A DNA stretch of 64,000 nucleotides, taken from contig NC_092563.1 in NCBI RefSeq assembly GCF_037975245.1, positions 11,956,001 through 12,020,000 of the forward strand, in the 5' to 3' direction. Position 1 is the stretch's first letter. Each line of letters starts with the position of its first letter. Shown one piece after another: positions 1 through 22,893 of this stretch. Under the pieces are notes generated by a model. The model saw only the letters and a program-made list of their open reading frames with translations, ran no database searches and had not been told where the DNA came from. This stretch comes from Apostichopus japonicus (lineage: Eukaryota; Echinodermata; Holothuroidea; Aspidochirotida; Stichopodidae). The position numbers were made by a program, and so were the translations under genes.

Positions 1-3000
1 CCGCCTCTGCACTGGATACCATTTCTAGGTTATGTGATGGAATCAACAGGAATCTCATTCAAAATGTTGTTCCAAATCAGATGCGTGACATAAGTCTGAC
101 CCATAGAGTTATCGAAATCTCTTAGACTTAATCAAGTCTCCGTACTTAAACATGAATGTAAGAACTGTTACTTCCACGTCATCTTTTGTTGGTTCACATT
201 TTTGGTTAGTTCAAGAATCATATTTATATAACCGCACAGGGCTCGTTTTTTACTTTAAGGAAGAATTCATCTGTTAGAAAAATTAATAAAACCGAGTAAT
301 TTCGTCAAGAGATAAACATGCATTAATTCATGTTGTCGAAATCTCTTCGACTTACAGAACTTTAGCACTTTACAGAACTTTAGCTCCTATATAACACAAA
401 TCAATGTATTTCATTATATTTTGCAAAACTGCAAACCACTGGTGAGTCGTCGGAATGTACATAAAAACATAAGCCCTAAATTCCTAGTATGTTACATCAA
501 TTCTATTCTGTTCTTTGTTATAGTGCTTGAAGAAATCTATGACGGACTAGAGCTAGATTATTCTTTTGTCAGTAACCCGAGGATGCAAATGTCCAGCTTT
601 GATATCAATCATAAGGTAAATAGTTGAAAGTAATTCTTCTCAAACGTTTTCCCTTCTGTACCAGTAGTGACAGTGCAGGGTGCATCAGTTAATTGCATAT
701 TCTCTACAGATAGGTTTGTGTTGTAACTTTGTTTCATATTCATTCAAGGCATTTAGTTTAACATCACTAGATGTGTGTATGTTTGTATTTTAGATCCTCC
801 CGAAAGCAGGATCTCGCGAAGAAGCCTCATTGGCTTATCAAAGCCGCAAGCTGATCGAAGTCAGTCTCTTAGATTCATATTTAACGTCCATGATTATGAA
901 TTGTCAACAACTCTATATTACTGGACGACATACATCACTCGGGACGAGTCGAACTCGGGACCATATGATCGATAGGCACCGGCGTTAACCACTGAGCTAA
1001 CTTTTCTTAGTGTACTCGATGTAGTCGATCTTACAACCATATAGTGCGGAGACTCCGATTGCGGGGGTTGTTAAGCTGTCAATCCAATGCACGCACTTTT
1101 ATGTTCCACGAATTGAATTCAGAGCCTTGTTTTTGCACACCCGTTTGTAAATTTTCGTCATTTATGTTTTGATATTGCTGGGAAATGTGTAGGCCATTCG
1201 TCTACACTTTAAGCATCTTCTTCCAATAAACTATTTAAATATATTTCCACATTCGTCCTACTAAATATGTGCATCAGAGATATCTCGTCTTTTTGTGTCG
1301 ACCTCAATAATCTAATTGATTCCCAGGGAGAGGTGTACGCCATTGATCAACACTCTGAGGCTCCTGGTCCAATAGCAAGCATACCTGTTGATTCTGATCA
1401 GACCAGTATGTTTTACGTGTGGATCACCGACTACCTCGTTAATAGTGCAGGCTATGTACTACACAGTTACGGATACCTGGAACGGAATGTTACGGAGAAT
1501 GATGTAAGAGATTTGCTAATGTGGTGTATTAAGTAACTGTAGAATATACGTTAACACAGATATAGTGAATCGCATTCATTCAGTAACGTGTAGGTGAACA
1601 TGCATTGATTATATATATGTATATATACACACAAATATACTACATTAAAAAATGCTAACCTTAAGAACCTGTAAGGTTAAAATCCCAACAATTGGTAAGG
1701 TGTTAATTTCCCTAGCGACAATGGCTATCAACCAAAACTAACATCAAATGAACATAAATTAACACAAATTAAAATAAAAGGTCGAACAAGTTAAACCAAT
1801 TCTGAAGCTATTTGGCAACTTAAAGGTTTAAAGAGGAAGATTGACGTCATTATTTCTTTGTTATTTTACTCAGTTCACTTAATTAGGTGAGGCATAATCG
1901 GATCGACGAGAATTATTACAATTTTGCTTGTTTTTAGTTTTAATTTTAGATTTAGTACGGCTTGTATCTCCATTTAATAATAATTCTACGGTAAGTTTAT
2001 AAACTGTTTTGAAAATTGAGTTGGTGACGATGCTTTCTGGACATACTTACTTCCATGCAATCTTCTTCTGATGCCGAACATAGCTGATATATTATTTCTT
2101 GAACTTGTTCTGGAATCGTTAGTTATTTATAATTACAACAAGATTCCATACTTTTTGGTTGAAACAGATTCCTACAGGGACCAAATTCAGTCTCAACACT
2201 TCCGGGTTTCCTCTCTCTGTTGTTTTCCCACAGGTATGTTGTTTACATTTACGTATATATAGTTAACGTAGAAAAGATTATGCTATTTGTATCTCCGTTC
2301 AATCGTAGATGACTGGAATTATAAATTGGCTATACTGAGTTGCAAAGGCAGTTTATCTCGTATTTGAACTCACACATCGTTATACTTGTGTCGAAATTCT
2401 CTCAATGGTAACATCATCCCACCCACCCCTTCCTGCCCTGCATGATAAGACATTAATGCTATGCATCCTAACAAACAAACCATGAACCTAGCTATACGAG
2501 GTCTCACTGAGATACTAAAGAATCTCCTTGAAATTACTTGCATTGTGAACAAATTCATATTAATCCGTACTGTTGCATTTTCTTGAGCTACAGGTCCGCA
2601 AGATGTTTCCAGATATGATGACACAGTTTCATGTCAATAGTACAAAACAACCCGTGTTTAGAACCACCACCGAGAAAATGACAATCATTATTTGTGGAGA
2701 CGTTAGTGCCTACGTCATGGAAGAAGACGACACACTTGCGTACCTGTTCACTTTGGGGGCAGTAAGTATGTTACTCGAGCAACTGATACTGATGTATATA
2801 ATCTACTGAACATGTGTTCAAACACCAATCGTGCTAGAAACATTTGGCTTAGATTTAGCCTAAGTGATTTCAATCCTTTCAACTATATCGGCTGTCCAAT
2901 AAACACACGTTTAATCAGAATACAAAACGCACACATTTACTTTCGATGTAAGAAACTAATTTATCAAATCGGGTGTAATTAACAGCTTCGCTTCCTTGTT

Positions 3001-5294
3001 ACAAATTAGAAACGTGGGAGCTACATAGTTGAAATTAGACTAAGTGATCTTTATAGCATTAAATGCCATCAATCCGATGCAATAAAATAAACACCTGGTT
3101 AGATTTAATCAGAATATACGTCATATGTAATCAAAAGGTGTTCGATAGCTGGCAAACACCTATTGCGTGTTCTTTACACAGCAATTAACGACAAGCTTCA
3201 ACGTCGCTATGAAAGGACAGAACGTAACCTGGAGGTCAAAGGTCGACAGGTGAATAATAGTTATCTTGATTTAGACGGATCATACATGGTAGTATGCATT
3301 AGACACAGTAACTGAAATCTGTATACATTTTTTTTATGTTGAAGTGAAATTGGAATTTCTAATAAGGTGGAAATATTAAATATATAGCACCTTTCTTTTA
3401 CCACTACTGATTTATCGTTCAGAGACTGACACCTGGGAGATCACCTCCCTGTTCCCGTAGGGTGTAATAATGGACTACATTAGAAGAATTTCATGTTATG
3501 CCTGATTTTGAGAAATTCAATATAAAAAGCGAAAAGTTTATAGACTCTTTATTTGTTTCTGATGTTCCTTTTTTTTTAGTTTTAAGCTTGAGCTACTGGA
3601 GACAGCCATCGGTGATTTGAAAGTGAGTATGATCCTGATATATACAAAGATATCAATATTAATCTTTAAATATGCTCGAAGCCAGCAAGGTCCACCTAGT
3701 AAATATGAATCTTAAAACACACTCGAAGACAGCAAGGTCCACTTAGTAAATAACATTATGTATAAATACTCCATTAGTCTACATTAGTCATACTAATCCT
3801 CACTATTTACCAAAGTAAATATACAATTGGCTGACGTCATCGTCAGAGTGCTTGTGTCTGGTGTGGAATGAGGATTAGAAAGTGATTGAATGTTGATGTC
3901 GACACCTGAGATAAGTGTATTATAAACTCAATACTGGGTTATTATCATTACAAGTAATTACACGAAACAATGTGGCGTAACATGACAGATACTTGTTCGT
4001 ACATGACGGCAGACAAACTTATTCTTAGCTCATTTATTTCTTATTTACAGATTGACATGATCAAGAGGTTGTTACCTACGGTGATGAACACTTTCATCAA
4101 CAGTAAGTTTCTGTTTGAGATAACAAAACGTGTATGTTTGATCAAACAACAACATTTACATCACTTTGACAAGTCGCGCCGATGTAAACAGTCACACCCG
4201 AACATTTCAATTTGCCCTATTTGTCAGGTTTCCCCTCGTTAGGCTGGATATTCTCCAACGTAAAGATTGTGCAGATATGTTATTGTTCGTTGTTACTCAT
4301 GAAAAGACGTAGATGTGTTAACTCCATCTTAATCTTTAACATGCAGGGAAATGGAAAGAAACAAAGTTTACATGGGCTTCATTTATACCAACAAACTTAT
4401 GTATTCTCTTTGCCTTTTGCCCTTCCCATGGCAGTTTCTCTCGAACCAATCAATATTGAGCTTCAGAATGGGTTTATAAGCAGTATTCATTTCCTCCGTT
4501 TCACACTTCAAAACTGTTAATGGTGTCTTCTCGGAAATATAGAGAAATAATGAATTACGAGAAATGACATATACTAAACTTAAAAAGAGAAATTTGATTG
4601 TAGCAGACGCCTTATAAGGATTCAAAAGTCCCAATCTATTTCTCGTTACTTTTAACTTCTGGTTTCTTGAATAAGGAGCTTTGCGTGTTTGTACAGTGTT
4701 CATCAGATAAGCCTGTAAAATGAGGCTTTTAGAAATGTGATAGTCGAATGTTAACCTCCTTGTCCTTATTCTCCTTCTTAGTTGTTGTCAGAGAGTAAAA
4801 CAAGATTGTCAGTGACAGTGTGAATGACGCTTAGAAGCAGAACTTAAATTTATACATATTTCCTCTTATAATGTTAGCCCTATCATATGAATATGATATA
4901 CTACATATGATACCTATTGTATCTTCAGAAATGGGTGCTGTCGGTAGAAATCTTCCATCATTTCAAGGTTATCACCCGACGGCCACCAACATCACACTGG
5001 GCGAGGTATGATATAGATTTATACAATGAAAATTTTCACAAATTTAAGCACAAAATACATAATTATGAGAAATGAATTCAATTTCATTGTAATGCATTTG
5101 AAAGCCCCCTACGGGGGGGGGGTACATAGGGATATCCCTGGAGGTATACCATTTTGAGATATTTCTTGTTGTTTTATTAACTATAGTTTTTCTTGTGTTT
5201 TCACACACAGGGCTTCTTGAAAATTGGAACAGACATACAGCAGCTACATACTCCTTTTGAAGATCTTCTCAGGGCGTTATTTTTTCATAAATAA
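1..5294 (+). CDS. BPI/LBP-family protein, copy A (5' part outside window)
   Basis: This is the C-terminal part of a bactericidal/permeability-increasing or LPS-binding protein homologue, presumably a secreted lipid-binding immune protein. Exons: about 29-93, 524-615, 1327-1503, 2168-2233, 2594-2761, 3182-3249, 3580-3622, 4051-4102, 4929-5005 and 5211-5294 (TAA). Phases join cleanly from 93 onward and give about 275 residues after the first exon. The exon at 1327 carries the family signature (GEVY...HSEAPGP...MFYVWITDYLVNSAGYVLH). The next ones give SLNTSGFPL, then VRKMFPDMMTQFH and AYLFTLG. Exon order and sizes match copies B and C, except that exon 4051-4102 is 12 nt shorter. The first visible exon has the conserved Cys (LCDGINRNL), but its acceptor phase differs from B and C: starting after the AG at 27-28 in phase 0 gives an early stop. 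Family assignment is firm; the left boundary is uncertain. Confidence 0.85.
941..1015 (-). mobile_element. tRNA-derived SINE head (minus strand)
   Basis: On the minus strand the segment reads like a tRNA. It has an A-box-like TTAGCTCAGTGG near its 5' end (complement of about 998-1010) and a B-box-like GAGTTCGACTC about 35 nt later. It lies in an intron of BPI copy A between the 524-615 and 1327-1503 exons. There is no clean cloverleaf 3' half, so a SINE head is more likely than a functional tRNA. The body probably continues toward about 790; its tail and target duplication were not identified. Confidence 0.6.
3675..3751. repeat. Two-copy direct repeat in BPI copy A intron
   Basis: A roughly 30-nt unit beginning CTCGAAG and ending CTTAGTAAAT/CCTAGTAAAT occurs at 3675 and again at 3722, a 47-nt period with two differences. 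It is a local tandem duplication in the intron after exon 3580-3622. Confidence 0.6.
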
Positions 5295-7906
5295 TGTGGT
5301 AAAAATTTCAATGATGATAAGTGATAAGCTGGAGTTTTACTTTTTATGCACATGTTTGTACTTCAAGGATATAAGATTTTGATTTTCTTATTGGCGTCTT
5401 ATTGTTTTTTTTTTCCTTTGACCATTGCTGTTATTCTTCATTAAGTGCTTACAGCAAGATTACTATGGATCGAACTAGACTCACTTGGAATGGTTTACCA
5501 AACATGTGAGACTAATGGGAGTGTCACATATATGTTAATGATTTCATCTCAATTTGCAACACTTCCATGCTTAAAATTAGTCACATGTAAAACGTATGTA
5601 TAGGAACATTTAAAAGTTTTGAAGTTTTACTTCTTAACTTCTTAAATCTTGATCAGTATAATGATTTGCATTATCATATTAGATCTTAATATTGTAACTA
5701 ATATGTTATTAATATTATTGTAATATCGAGGTTACACAGACAGGTTGTTTGTTTTTCGTTTGATGGTTTATGTAAATATGTTAAGTGCATAGACAGTTTA
5801 TGACGTCATATGCTGTATTTGTTATTATTAGGGAGTGATGACATTACTTATGTACTTTATTAGACAATAACCAGTCCCACGTGACTCATATCGGCAAATA
5901 GACGAGTAGATCAATCTGCTTTGAGCGTGCTCAGAATAAAGCATGTGGTTATGTGATTGCTTCTATGTTTTGCTTTTCAAATGTTCCTATACATTTGTTA
6001 ACATTAATGCAGATAGTTGACTGATAATACGTTGTTTATGTGTGTGGCTTGTAGATAAACAGTACTAACATGCGCTTCCAGAACAGTTTCATTTTATGTT
6101 TGAGTTGATAGTGCTGACCATTTAGAGAAGTCGAGCACAAGAAAGCTGATACTAAGTTTCGTACATTCCTCATTCCAAGAATATGAAGCAAAATTATTGC
6201 GTACAACCTTCATAAAAAATGCAAAGTAAGCGACATATCCATGAAGGATTTTGTAACACAGAAAGACATTGTGGTTTAATGAAACGTATCCTTATGTTAG
6301 GTAGCTCGGGGTAATAAATTAAGCACACAGTAAGTTATAACATGCTTCTCTTTGTTTATTAATTCAGACTCCTCAAAAGAAGTACCGCTTTCTTTTACAT
6401 CTCCGAAAACATCCAGCCTTCCTTTCCAACCTCCACTCTATTGTTATACACAACACTGTCACCTCTATCCTAAAACCCACCCTCGGCTTCTCCCTTTCCT
6501 TTTCGCCGTTCATGCCTCAGCTACTCACCTCACAAAGGCCATAGCCCAACTGTCTTAAACCCTTCTACCCTCTTCTCGTCATCTCTAGCTTTCCTTTAAT
6601 CCTCTTAACAAGTCTTTACAAGTCTTAGCAAGGCCAGCTTTTTAATCCCCCTAAGCTATTCCTGGGATATTCTTAACCAGCTAATGTAACCTAGCCCTGC
6701 TTTCTGCTCCCCACTTGCAGACTTCACAGCACCTCATACTTACGAAAAATGTAGTACAACTGCTGACATATTCCATATAACTATTAGCTGAAATTTGTTT
6801 TGGCATAAATGATAGTCTTCTTTCGACATCGATGTTACTATAAAGTCACTTTAGTCGAAACGCAAGTTCCTGCGATGTCGACAAAAGAACGTCACGGAGA
6901 CGATCAACACAGTGTAATTAACACTAGGGAAAAGCTAGCTGGTATACCAGTGCCACCCCCACCGCCATCCACCCCACCCCACTCAACCCCACCCCACCAA
7001 CCGTCCCGCCCTTCTACCATGGGTGTCAAAGAGCAATGTGACGAACTTGAGCCGACATTCGACAGTCCAGTTACTGGAATTGAGAATGACATCGGCTTTT
7101 TGTGACTCTCTCATATAACAAAACTAGTCGTACAACAACAGACTTATCTTCTTTCATATCAGGCTATATCTTTTAGCACAGAAACAAGAATTGCACCAAC
7201 AGATCGATTGAAACACATGGATTACTACGAAATACCTTATGATATGAAATGCAAATTTAACAGGTCTATATACTTATCACAGTCATTAGCAGTACATCGT
7301 TATTGTAAATCCGTCTCCACATACAACCACTATTTTCGTTTTCAATCTGACTGAATGCAAAAGCAAAAACAGAAAAAGAAAACAAAAATGTGGCATAAGA
7401 TAAACTTCCATCTACTGAGAAATTTGACTATTAACTAGATATTCCAGATGAATCACTTTTGAAGGATACATCTACAAGAAGATTATAATAGGAAAGGTAA
7501 GATTTCGAAGGACATATGCCATGATAATGGCATCATAGATCACCTAAACTAAGATCTGATTCATGAAGTAAATCAGGATTCAGGTTATTGAAATAGGTTA
7601 TAAAGTTCAATCAGCCAAATATCCACTTATGCAATCAGCCTAATATCCACTTATGGACAAGATGGGGTTTCCAACTAATAGTGTGGAATCCTCTTCAATC
7701 ATTTGCAGAAAAGTGTTTGATTGTCTGCTACTGGGATATCCCTTTAACATGCAAAGTAGCAACCTAACTAGATATGGCAGTGACACATTACAGATGACAA
7801 GTACAGAGAGAGCTCAGTTTACTGCATGACGACGTTTAATAATTAAAGTCGAAGAATGGCGAGTTTTCATCGATTACTGTTAAATATTATTCAAATAGTA
7901 GTGTTG
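5295..7906. other. Intergenic stretch after BPI copy A
   Basis: I see no exon with coding character here. The only notable composition is a C-rich low-complexity patch at 6952-7015 and several poly-T/poly-A runs. The open frame at 6809-7105 spans the C-rich patch and reads as Pro-rich noise. Confidence 0.5.
5935..5940 (+). promoter_or_regulatory. AATAAA polyadenylation signal candidate, BPI copy A
   Basis: A canonical AATAAA lies about 640 nt past the copy A stop codon. No closer canonical hexamer was noticed. It would give a long 3' UTR. Confidence 0.4.
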
Positions 7907-7914
7907 ATAGGAGT

Positions 7915-8253
7915 CAGTGGCGGAGCGTCCATACAGTCAGGGGGGGGGGCATGCCCCCCCCCGACGGACTCAAATGGACTGCTGGCGCCCTTTTCAGCTT
8001 TTTACCACTTTTTACTCATTCGCGATTGTTGACTTTCTTATTGCGCTCTCATCTACCTATTGATATTTTTCACATTAGCTGCAAATTAGCAAGGCCCGGA
8101 AAGGGTCATTTCCGGCGATCTAGGGAGTATCTTTACTCAAACAGATTCTGTACGCTCCGCGCCAGCCTGTGGTGGCGCTCCGCTTAGATAGTGTCGAAAG
8201 CGCCCCTACAGACCATTCTCGCCCCCTGACCAATACCCCTAGCTCCGCCACTG
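7915..8253. mobile_element. Non-autonomous hAT element (339 bp)
   Basis: The element starts CAGTGGCGGAGC and ends AGCTCCGCCACTG, which are inverted repeats of each other. It is flanked by a perfect 8-bp target duplication ATAGGAGT at 7907-7914 and 8254-8261. An 8-bp duplication with CAGTGGCG-type ends is diagnostic of the hAT superfamily. It contains no transposase, so it is a MITE-like deletion derivative. Its internal segment 8148-8192 is closely similar, in reverse orientation, to 9441-9485 in the neighbouring hAT nest. Confidence 0.88.
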
Positions 8254-8749
8254 ATAGGAGTTACCTTAGCGGTTAATCCTGGCATGGTATGGCGAATCAT
8301 TTTCAAACTGTATAGGTTTGATCTCTCAAACATCTGCTTATCCTCTTTGCATAAGATTTTGCAACTTCGTACGTATGACATATTGGTAATTCATCAAATA
8401 GCTGTTTACAAATCCAAACGATTGCAACGGAAACCAAGAGATTGCGTGAGAGAACAGTATAGTTATATTAAAGTAACCACAACGCCCCCACCTATCCCCA
8501 ACCACCGACCCAAAAATGCTAAAGGCAAGCAGTTAGTCTGTGTCAACTATTTGTAATACGTAATATTAATCATCGTGATACATCCATCATCCATGGACAC
8601 TCTTATCTACCGTACTAAACTGTGTTATATATATGAAAGTGTTGTATGGTTAATACATACTGTAATACAACTAGTATATTGTACATTGTATACTGGAAGC
8701 GGCTTGTGAGAAGTATAATTTATATGTTCATATGTTCATAATTCCTTTC

Positions 8750-9257
8750 AGATTCACCCCATTTTGCTACAAATTGTTAAAGCGATGACTTTCTGAGCGT
8801 AATTCATCATTTTGTTGCAAAATGTTAAATTGGTGAGATAGATTAGTGATTAATTTATCATTTGGTGATTTTTTTTAAATTGATGATATTTGATAAATAA
8901 TTTTTCCAATTTGCACCAAAATGTAGAGTTCCTCATTTACTACATTCAATTCATTTTGTTGCAAATTGAAGAATTTATCATTTTGTTGAAAATTGCTTAA
9001 CTTTACAAAAAAATCTTAACATTATGTTGGCACCTTAACATTTCCATGCTCAACTACGGAAACGTTAAGGTGCCATAATAATGTTAAATTTTTCTCTGCA
9101 ATTATGCTGCATCATTTTGTTGCAAAAATCTTGAACTGACGAGATTTTAATTTGATTGATTTATCATTTTCCTCTAAAGTGTTGAAATAACGACTTTCTG
9201 GGCATAGCTCATCATTATAAAGCAAAATAGTGACAACTATTTCGAGATTAATTTATC
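8750..9257. repeat. Degenerate repeat field, 'cattttgttgcaaa' motif
   Basis: Variants of TCATTTTGTTGCAAAATTG recur every few tens of bases through this stretch and resume after the hAT insertion (10987 to about 11240). It looks like an old minisatellite or decayed satellite-like unit. The unit is too degenerate to define by eye. Confidence 0.5.
9016..9087. repeat. Inverted repeat with 30-nt arms
   Basis: Arms at 9016-9045 and 9058-9087 are reverse complements with about four mismatches and a 12-nt loop. RNA or single-stranded DNA would fold into a long hairpin. It sits inside the degenerate repeat field and has no coding potential. Confidence 0.75.
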
Positions 9258-9265
9258 ATTTTGTT

Positions 9266-10986
9266 CAGTGGCGTCACCAGACTTTTCAGTCTGGGCAGGC
9301 ACAGGGGGGGCACCAGCATTTGATGGGGGGCACTTAGGTGGATACGGATCGCCGTCCTGGGGGAGGGGTCTAAGGGGAGGGGGTGCCCCTCCAGATGCGG
9401 CGGAACGGGAAAATTATTGGGGGGGGGCTAATGTGTAGAGACTATCTAAGCGGAGCGCCACCATCAGTTGGCGCGTAGCGTACAAGAAAATTTTGGGTTT
9501 TTTCAAACCCCCAGATGGCCGGAAACGGCACTTCCCGAGTGTTTTATGCTGCGAATACCTAGCCCTAAAATATGGGTCTCAAGCCTGCAATTTCTCAGAT
9601 TGCACGTAAAAGTCTGTCAAAACATTGTAATTTGTATATTCGATGGTGTTTTAAGAGAGTAGCTATTACTCGTAGTGTAGTCGCAAAGACGTTTTTGAGT
9701 GTAGTAAGGGGATGTTGGAGAACTGGCTGAAATGAAGTAAGTCATTGGCCTAAGACGAAGTTGTGTTGCGCATACCGGTACTCACACTCACTGCTTCCAC
9801 TTTTCACGGGGCGTGAAGACGCGGTTGGGGTGACAATGTGGTCTATAGCCAGAGGACGTGCCGATGGTCCCCCCAGCATTTACTAAAATTATTACACCTA
9901 TATAGTATACGTGCATCGGACAGATCGACAAGTATGCATTGAAAAAATGGGCAGATGCACGTTTCGGAGCCTTGGTAAATATTGGGGGGCTTATCATGCA
10001 TTTGCCCCTCAACTTTTTCATTGGGGGGCTGAGCCCCCCAAGCCCCCCCCCCGGTTCCGCCGCCACTGCCCCCTCCCCTTTGGAAAATTTTCGCATACGG
10101 AGGATGGGCTAGATGCAAAATGCTGCCACATTTGATGCTAAATTCGATCTGAAGATATCTCCAGAAATTGCTATTTTTGAGGTAATGATTTTAACAAGGC
10201 GCAGAATTTTGCAGAGGATATGAACCACATGCTGTCGATATTATGCCTAACCCTATATCTATAGAACCTACATTTGTTGAATTAATGTGTGCATGACCCC
10301 CGACTCCTTTCTTGTCCTCGTTTTCGCCCATTATCTATTAAGATGTAACAGGTTCGAGCATCGTTATTGGCTCCTATCAGGGATCTCACCATGCAATCCA
10401 TAGTTTGATCACACATCGAGTATGGCTCAGTATTTGCAGGTGTGAACATTCGCCATTTGTTCCTACAAGCATCTGACCTCCAATGACATCTGCACCCCCT
10501 ACACAACAGGGTTAATATATGGGTCCACAAATATAGGCAAGTATGGTGCCTGCGGACCCTCACATTCTCACATTTCGTCAGCTCCTAACCTGTCAACCTC
10601 AGACCAAGGCAACATATTGCAGTACCCTCCCTTCTCACAGTCATGTAGCTCGCGAAGCGGACGTATATATCCGCTGGTATGGCGTGAGCACTGACACATT
10701 CAGTGTAAATATCGACACCTGTTGTGATGGCGCGGGTTACGACTTCGATACCCGACGTTCAAGGATACACTTTTTCATATTTTCGCTGCTCATTTGAAGA
10801 AAATACGAATTACTGTGCTTCTTTGTCCTTATGAAAAAACCAACTCAGATAGTGGGAGTTGAATATAACAAAATATATATATATTTTTTTACCAACCCAA
10901 ATCTCAGATGGGGGGCACTCGGGGGGCACTAGGTTTTCCAGAGGGGGCACGTGCCCCCTGCCCCCCCCCCCTTGGCGACGCCACTG
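9266..10986. mobile_element. hAT element (1,721 bp) with 8-bp target duplication
   Basis: The left end is CAGTGGCGTCACCA and the right end is the complement of CAGTGGCGTCGCCA, so 13 of 14 terminal bases match. The flanks are a perfect 8-bp duplication, ATTTTGTT, at 9258-9265 and 10987-10994. Subterminal sequence is G/C-run rich, with repeated GGGGGGCAC words at both ends. No intact transposase frame is present; short open frames inside do not resemble a hAT catalytic domain. A second hAT-like element appears nested at about 9392-10068. The host site is the degenerate 'cattttgttgcaaa' repeat field. Confidence 0.88.
9392..10068. mobile_element. Probable nested hAT element inside the 1,721-bp one
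   Basis: The left end CAGATGCGGCGGAACGGG (9392) and the right end, complement of CAGTGGCGGCGGAACCGG (ending 10068), look like imperfect terminal inverted repeats. The flanking octamers GCCCCTCC and CCCCCTCC match at 7 of 8 positions if the duplication overlaps the first base of the left end. Segment 9441-9485 inside it matches the 339-bp element. Both ends are in C/G-rich sequence, so chance similarity is a risk. Confidence 0.5.
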
Positions 10987-11696
10987 ATTTTGTTGCAAAG
11001 TTTTATCTAAGCAATTAATCGCTTTCTTGAAATTTGCTACAAATATTTGCAAAAAGGTCTGAACAGTTTGACGGTAACTTAACATTTCCAAAATTTACTG
11101 ATATTAATGCCTGAACAAAGCTGTCAATATTAGAAAAGATAAGTTGAATAAACTTTGAGATACACACCTTTCAGATGAACTATTAGTCATTTTGTTCATC
11201 TAAATGTGTAACTCCATTGTTTTCCCAAATATGATATATGTCATTAATGTGAAAATACTTTCATGATGATGATAATGAAGAAAATTGTTAAATGTGACTG
11301 ACGCAAACGAAGTCAATAATTTACAACATAGTGAAAATGATCATTTTTATTAATTCGTGCGGTCAAAGAACGGTTTCGCAGTAAAGTTTCCAAACAACAA
11401 ATTCTGTGTTTTGAATCTACTATTATATTATGGCTGTGACGTCATCACGAATTCATGCTTCACAATTCTCTTTTCAGGTCCATGGATCTGCGCGTAACTT
11501 CAACATCAACCAATGTCATTTTCAATGCTTGCTTGTCAAAACCAGGCATCAATTTAATTGCATGTGTTCGGGTTAGCTTATGTAACTGTCATTGTTAACA
11601 AGGAACCCCAAATATACACAACAGCGATAAGCAATCCATTGATTATAGTTTACCTGAAAGTCGCAAGCAATGTGAAGGATAATATATTAAAAGTTT

Positions 11697-11709
11697 GCTG
11701 CCCTCAATT

Positions 11710-11747
<38 letters not shown>

Positions 11748-11769
11748 AATATATATAATTGAGGGCAGC
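11697..11769. repeat. Palindrome around a TA microsatellite
   Basis: The arms GCTGCCCTCAATT (11697-11709) and their exact complement (11757-11769) enclose about 47 nt of mostly TA dinucleotides. The whole segment is a near-perfect 73-bp palindrome that could extrude as a cruciform. Confidence 0.8.
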
Positions 11770-12330
11770 TAACATATACATGTGTGCGTGTGTGTGGGAG
11801 GGTGGGGGGGGGTGGATGTGTGCCATGATTGAATCAAGTTTGTAATGGATTTTCATGCAAATATAGTGAAAGTACCGCAAAATTCGTTATAGGTAATTTA
11901 ATTTACTCAAAATGCAGAAACGATACGCATTGAAGGTTTCTTAGTAACACTAAAATTATAACAAAACGGAACTATACAGAAAGCCTGCAGAAAAGATCGA
12001 CTAATTAGCATGTGTAGCGTCACTTTCATGTCTTTCCCCGTTTGATTTGTCTAAACAAAGTGTCACGGTGAACATCCTGTACGACAAGGAAGTAAATGGT
12101 TACCGTACAGTATATATTTCAAAAAAAAAAACATTGCAAATTAACCATTGAACTGTGAAACGAGCTGCATTTGCAAATACTTGTTTATAAAAAGTACTTA
12201 CCAACTTATAGCATTGTCACAGAGGAAATTGACTCGACACTTGAAGGGCTGAACTTACACACTGTTCCTCATAGCATGGTTTAATTAATAGTGTATAACC
12301 AAAATAATTAGTAACGTTCGCACGAAGAAG

Positions 12331-22893
<10,563 letters not shown>

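Noticed and set aside
6809-7105. Pro-rich 98-residue open frame
   Set aside because: It is driven by a C-rich low-complexity patch, with no supporting splice context or homology.
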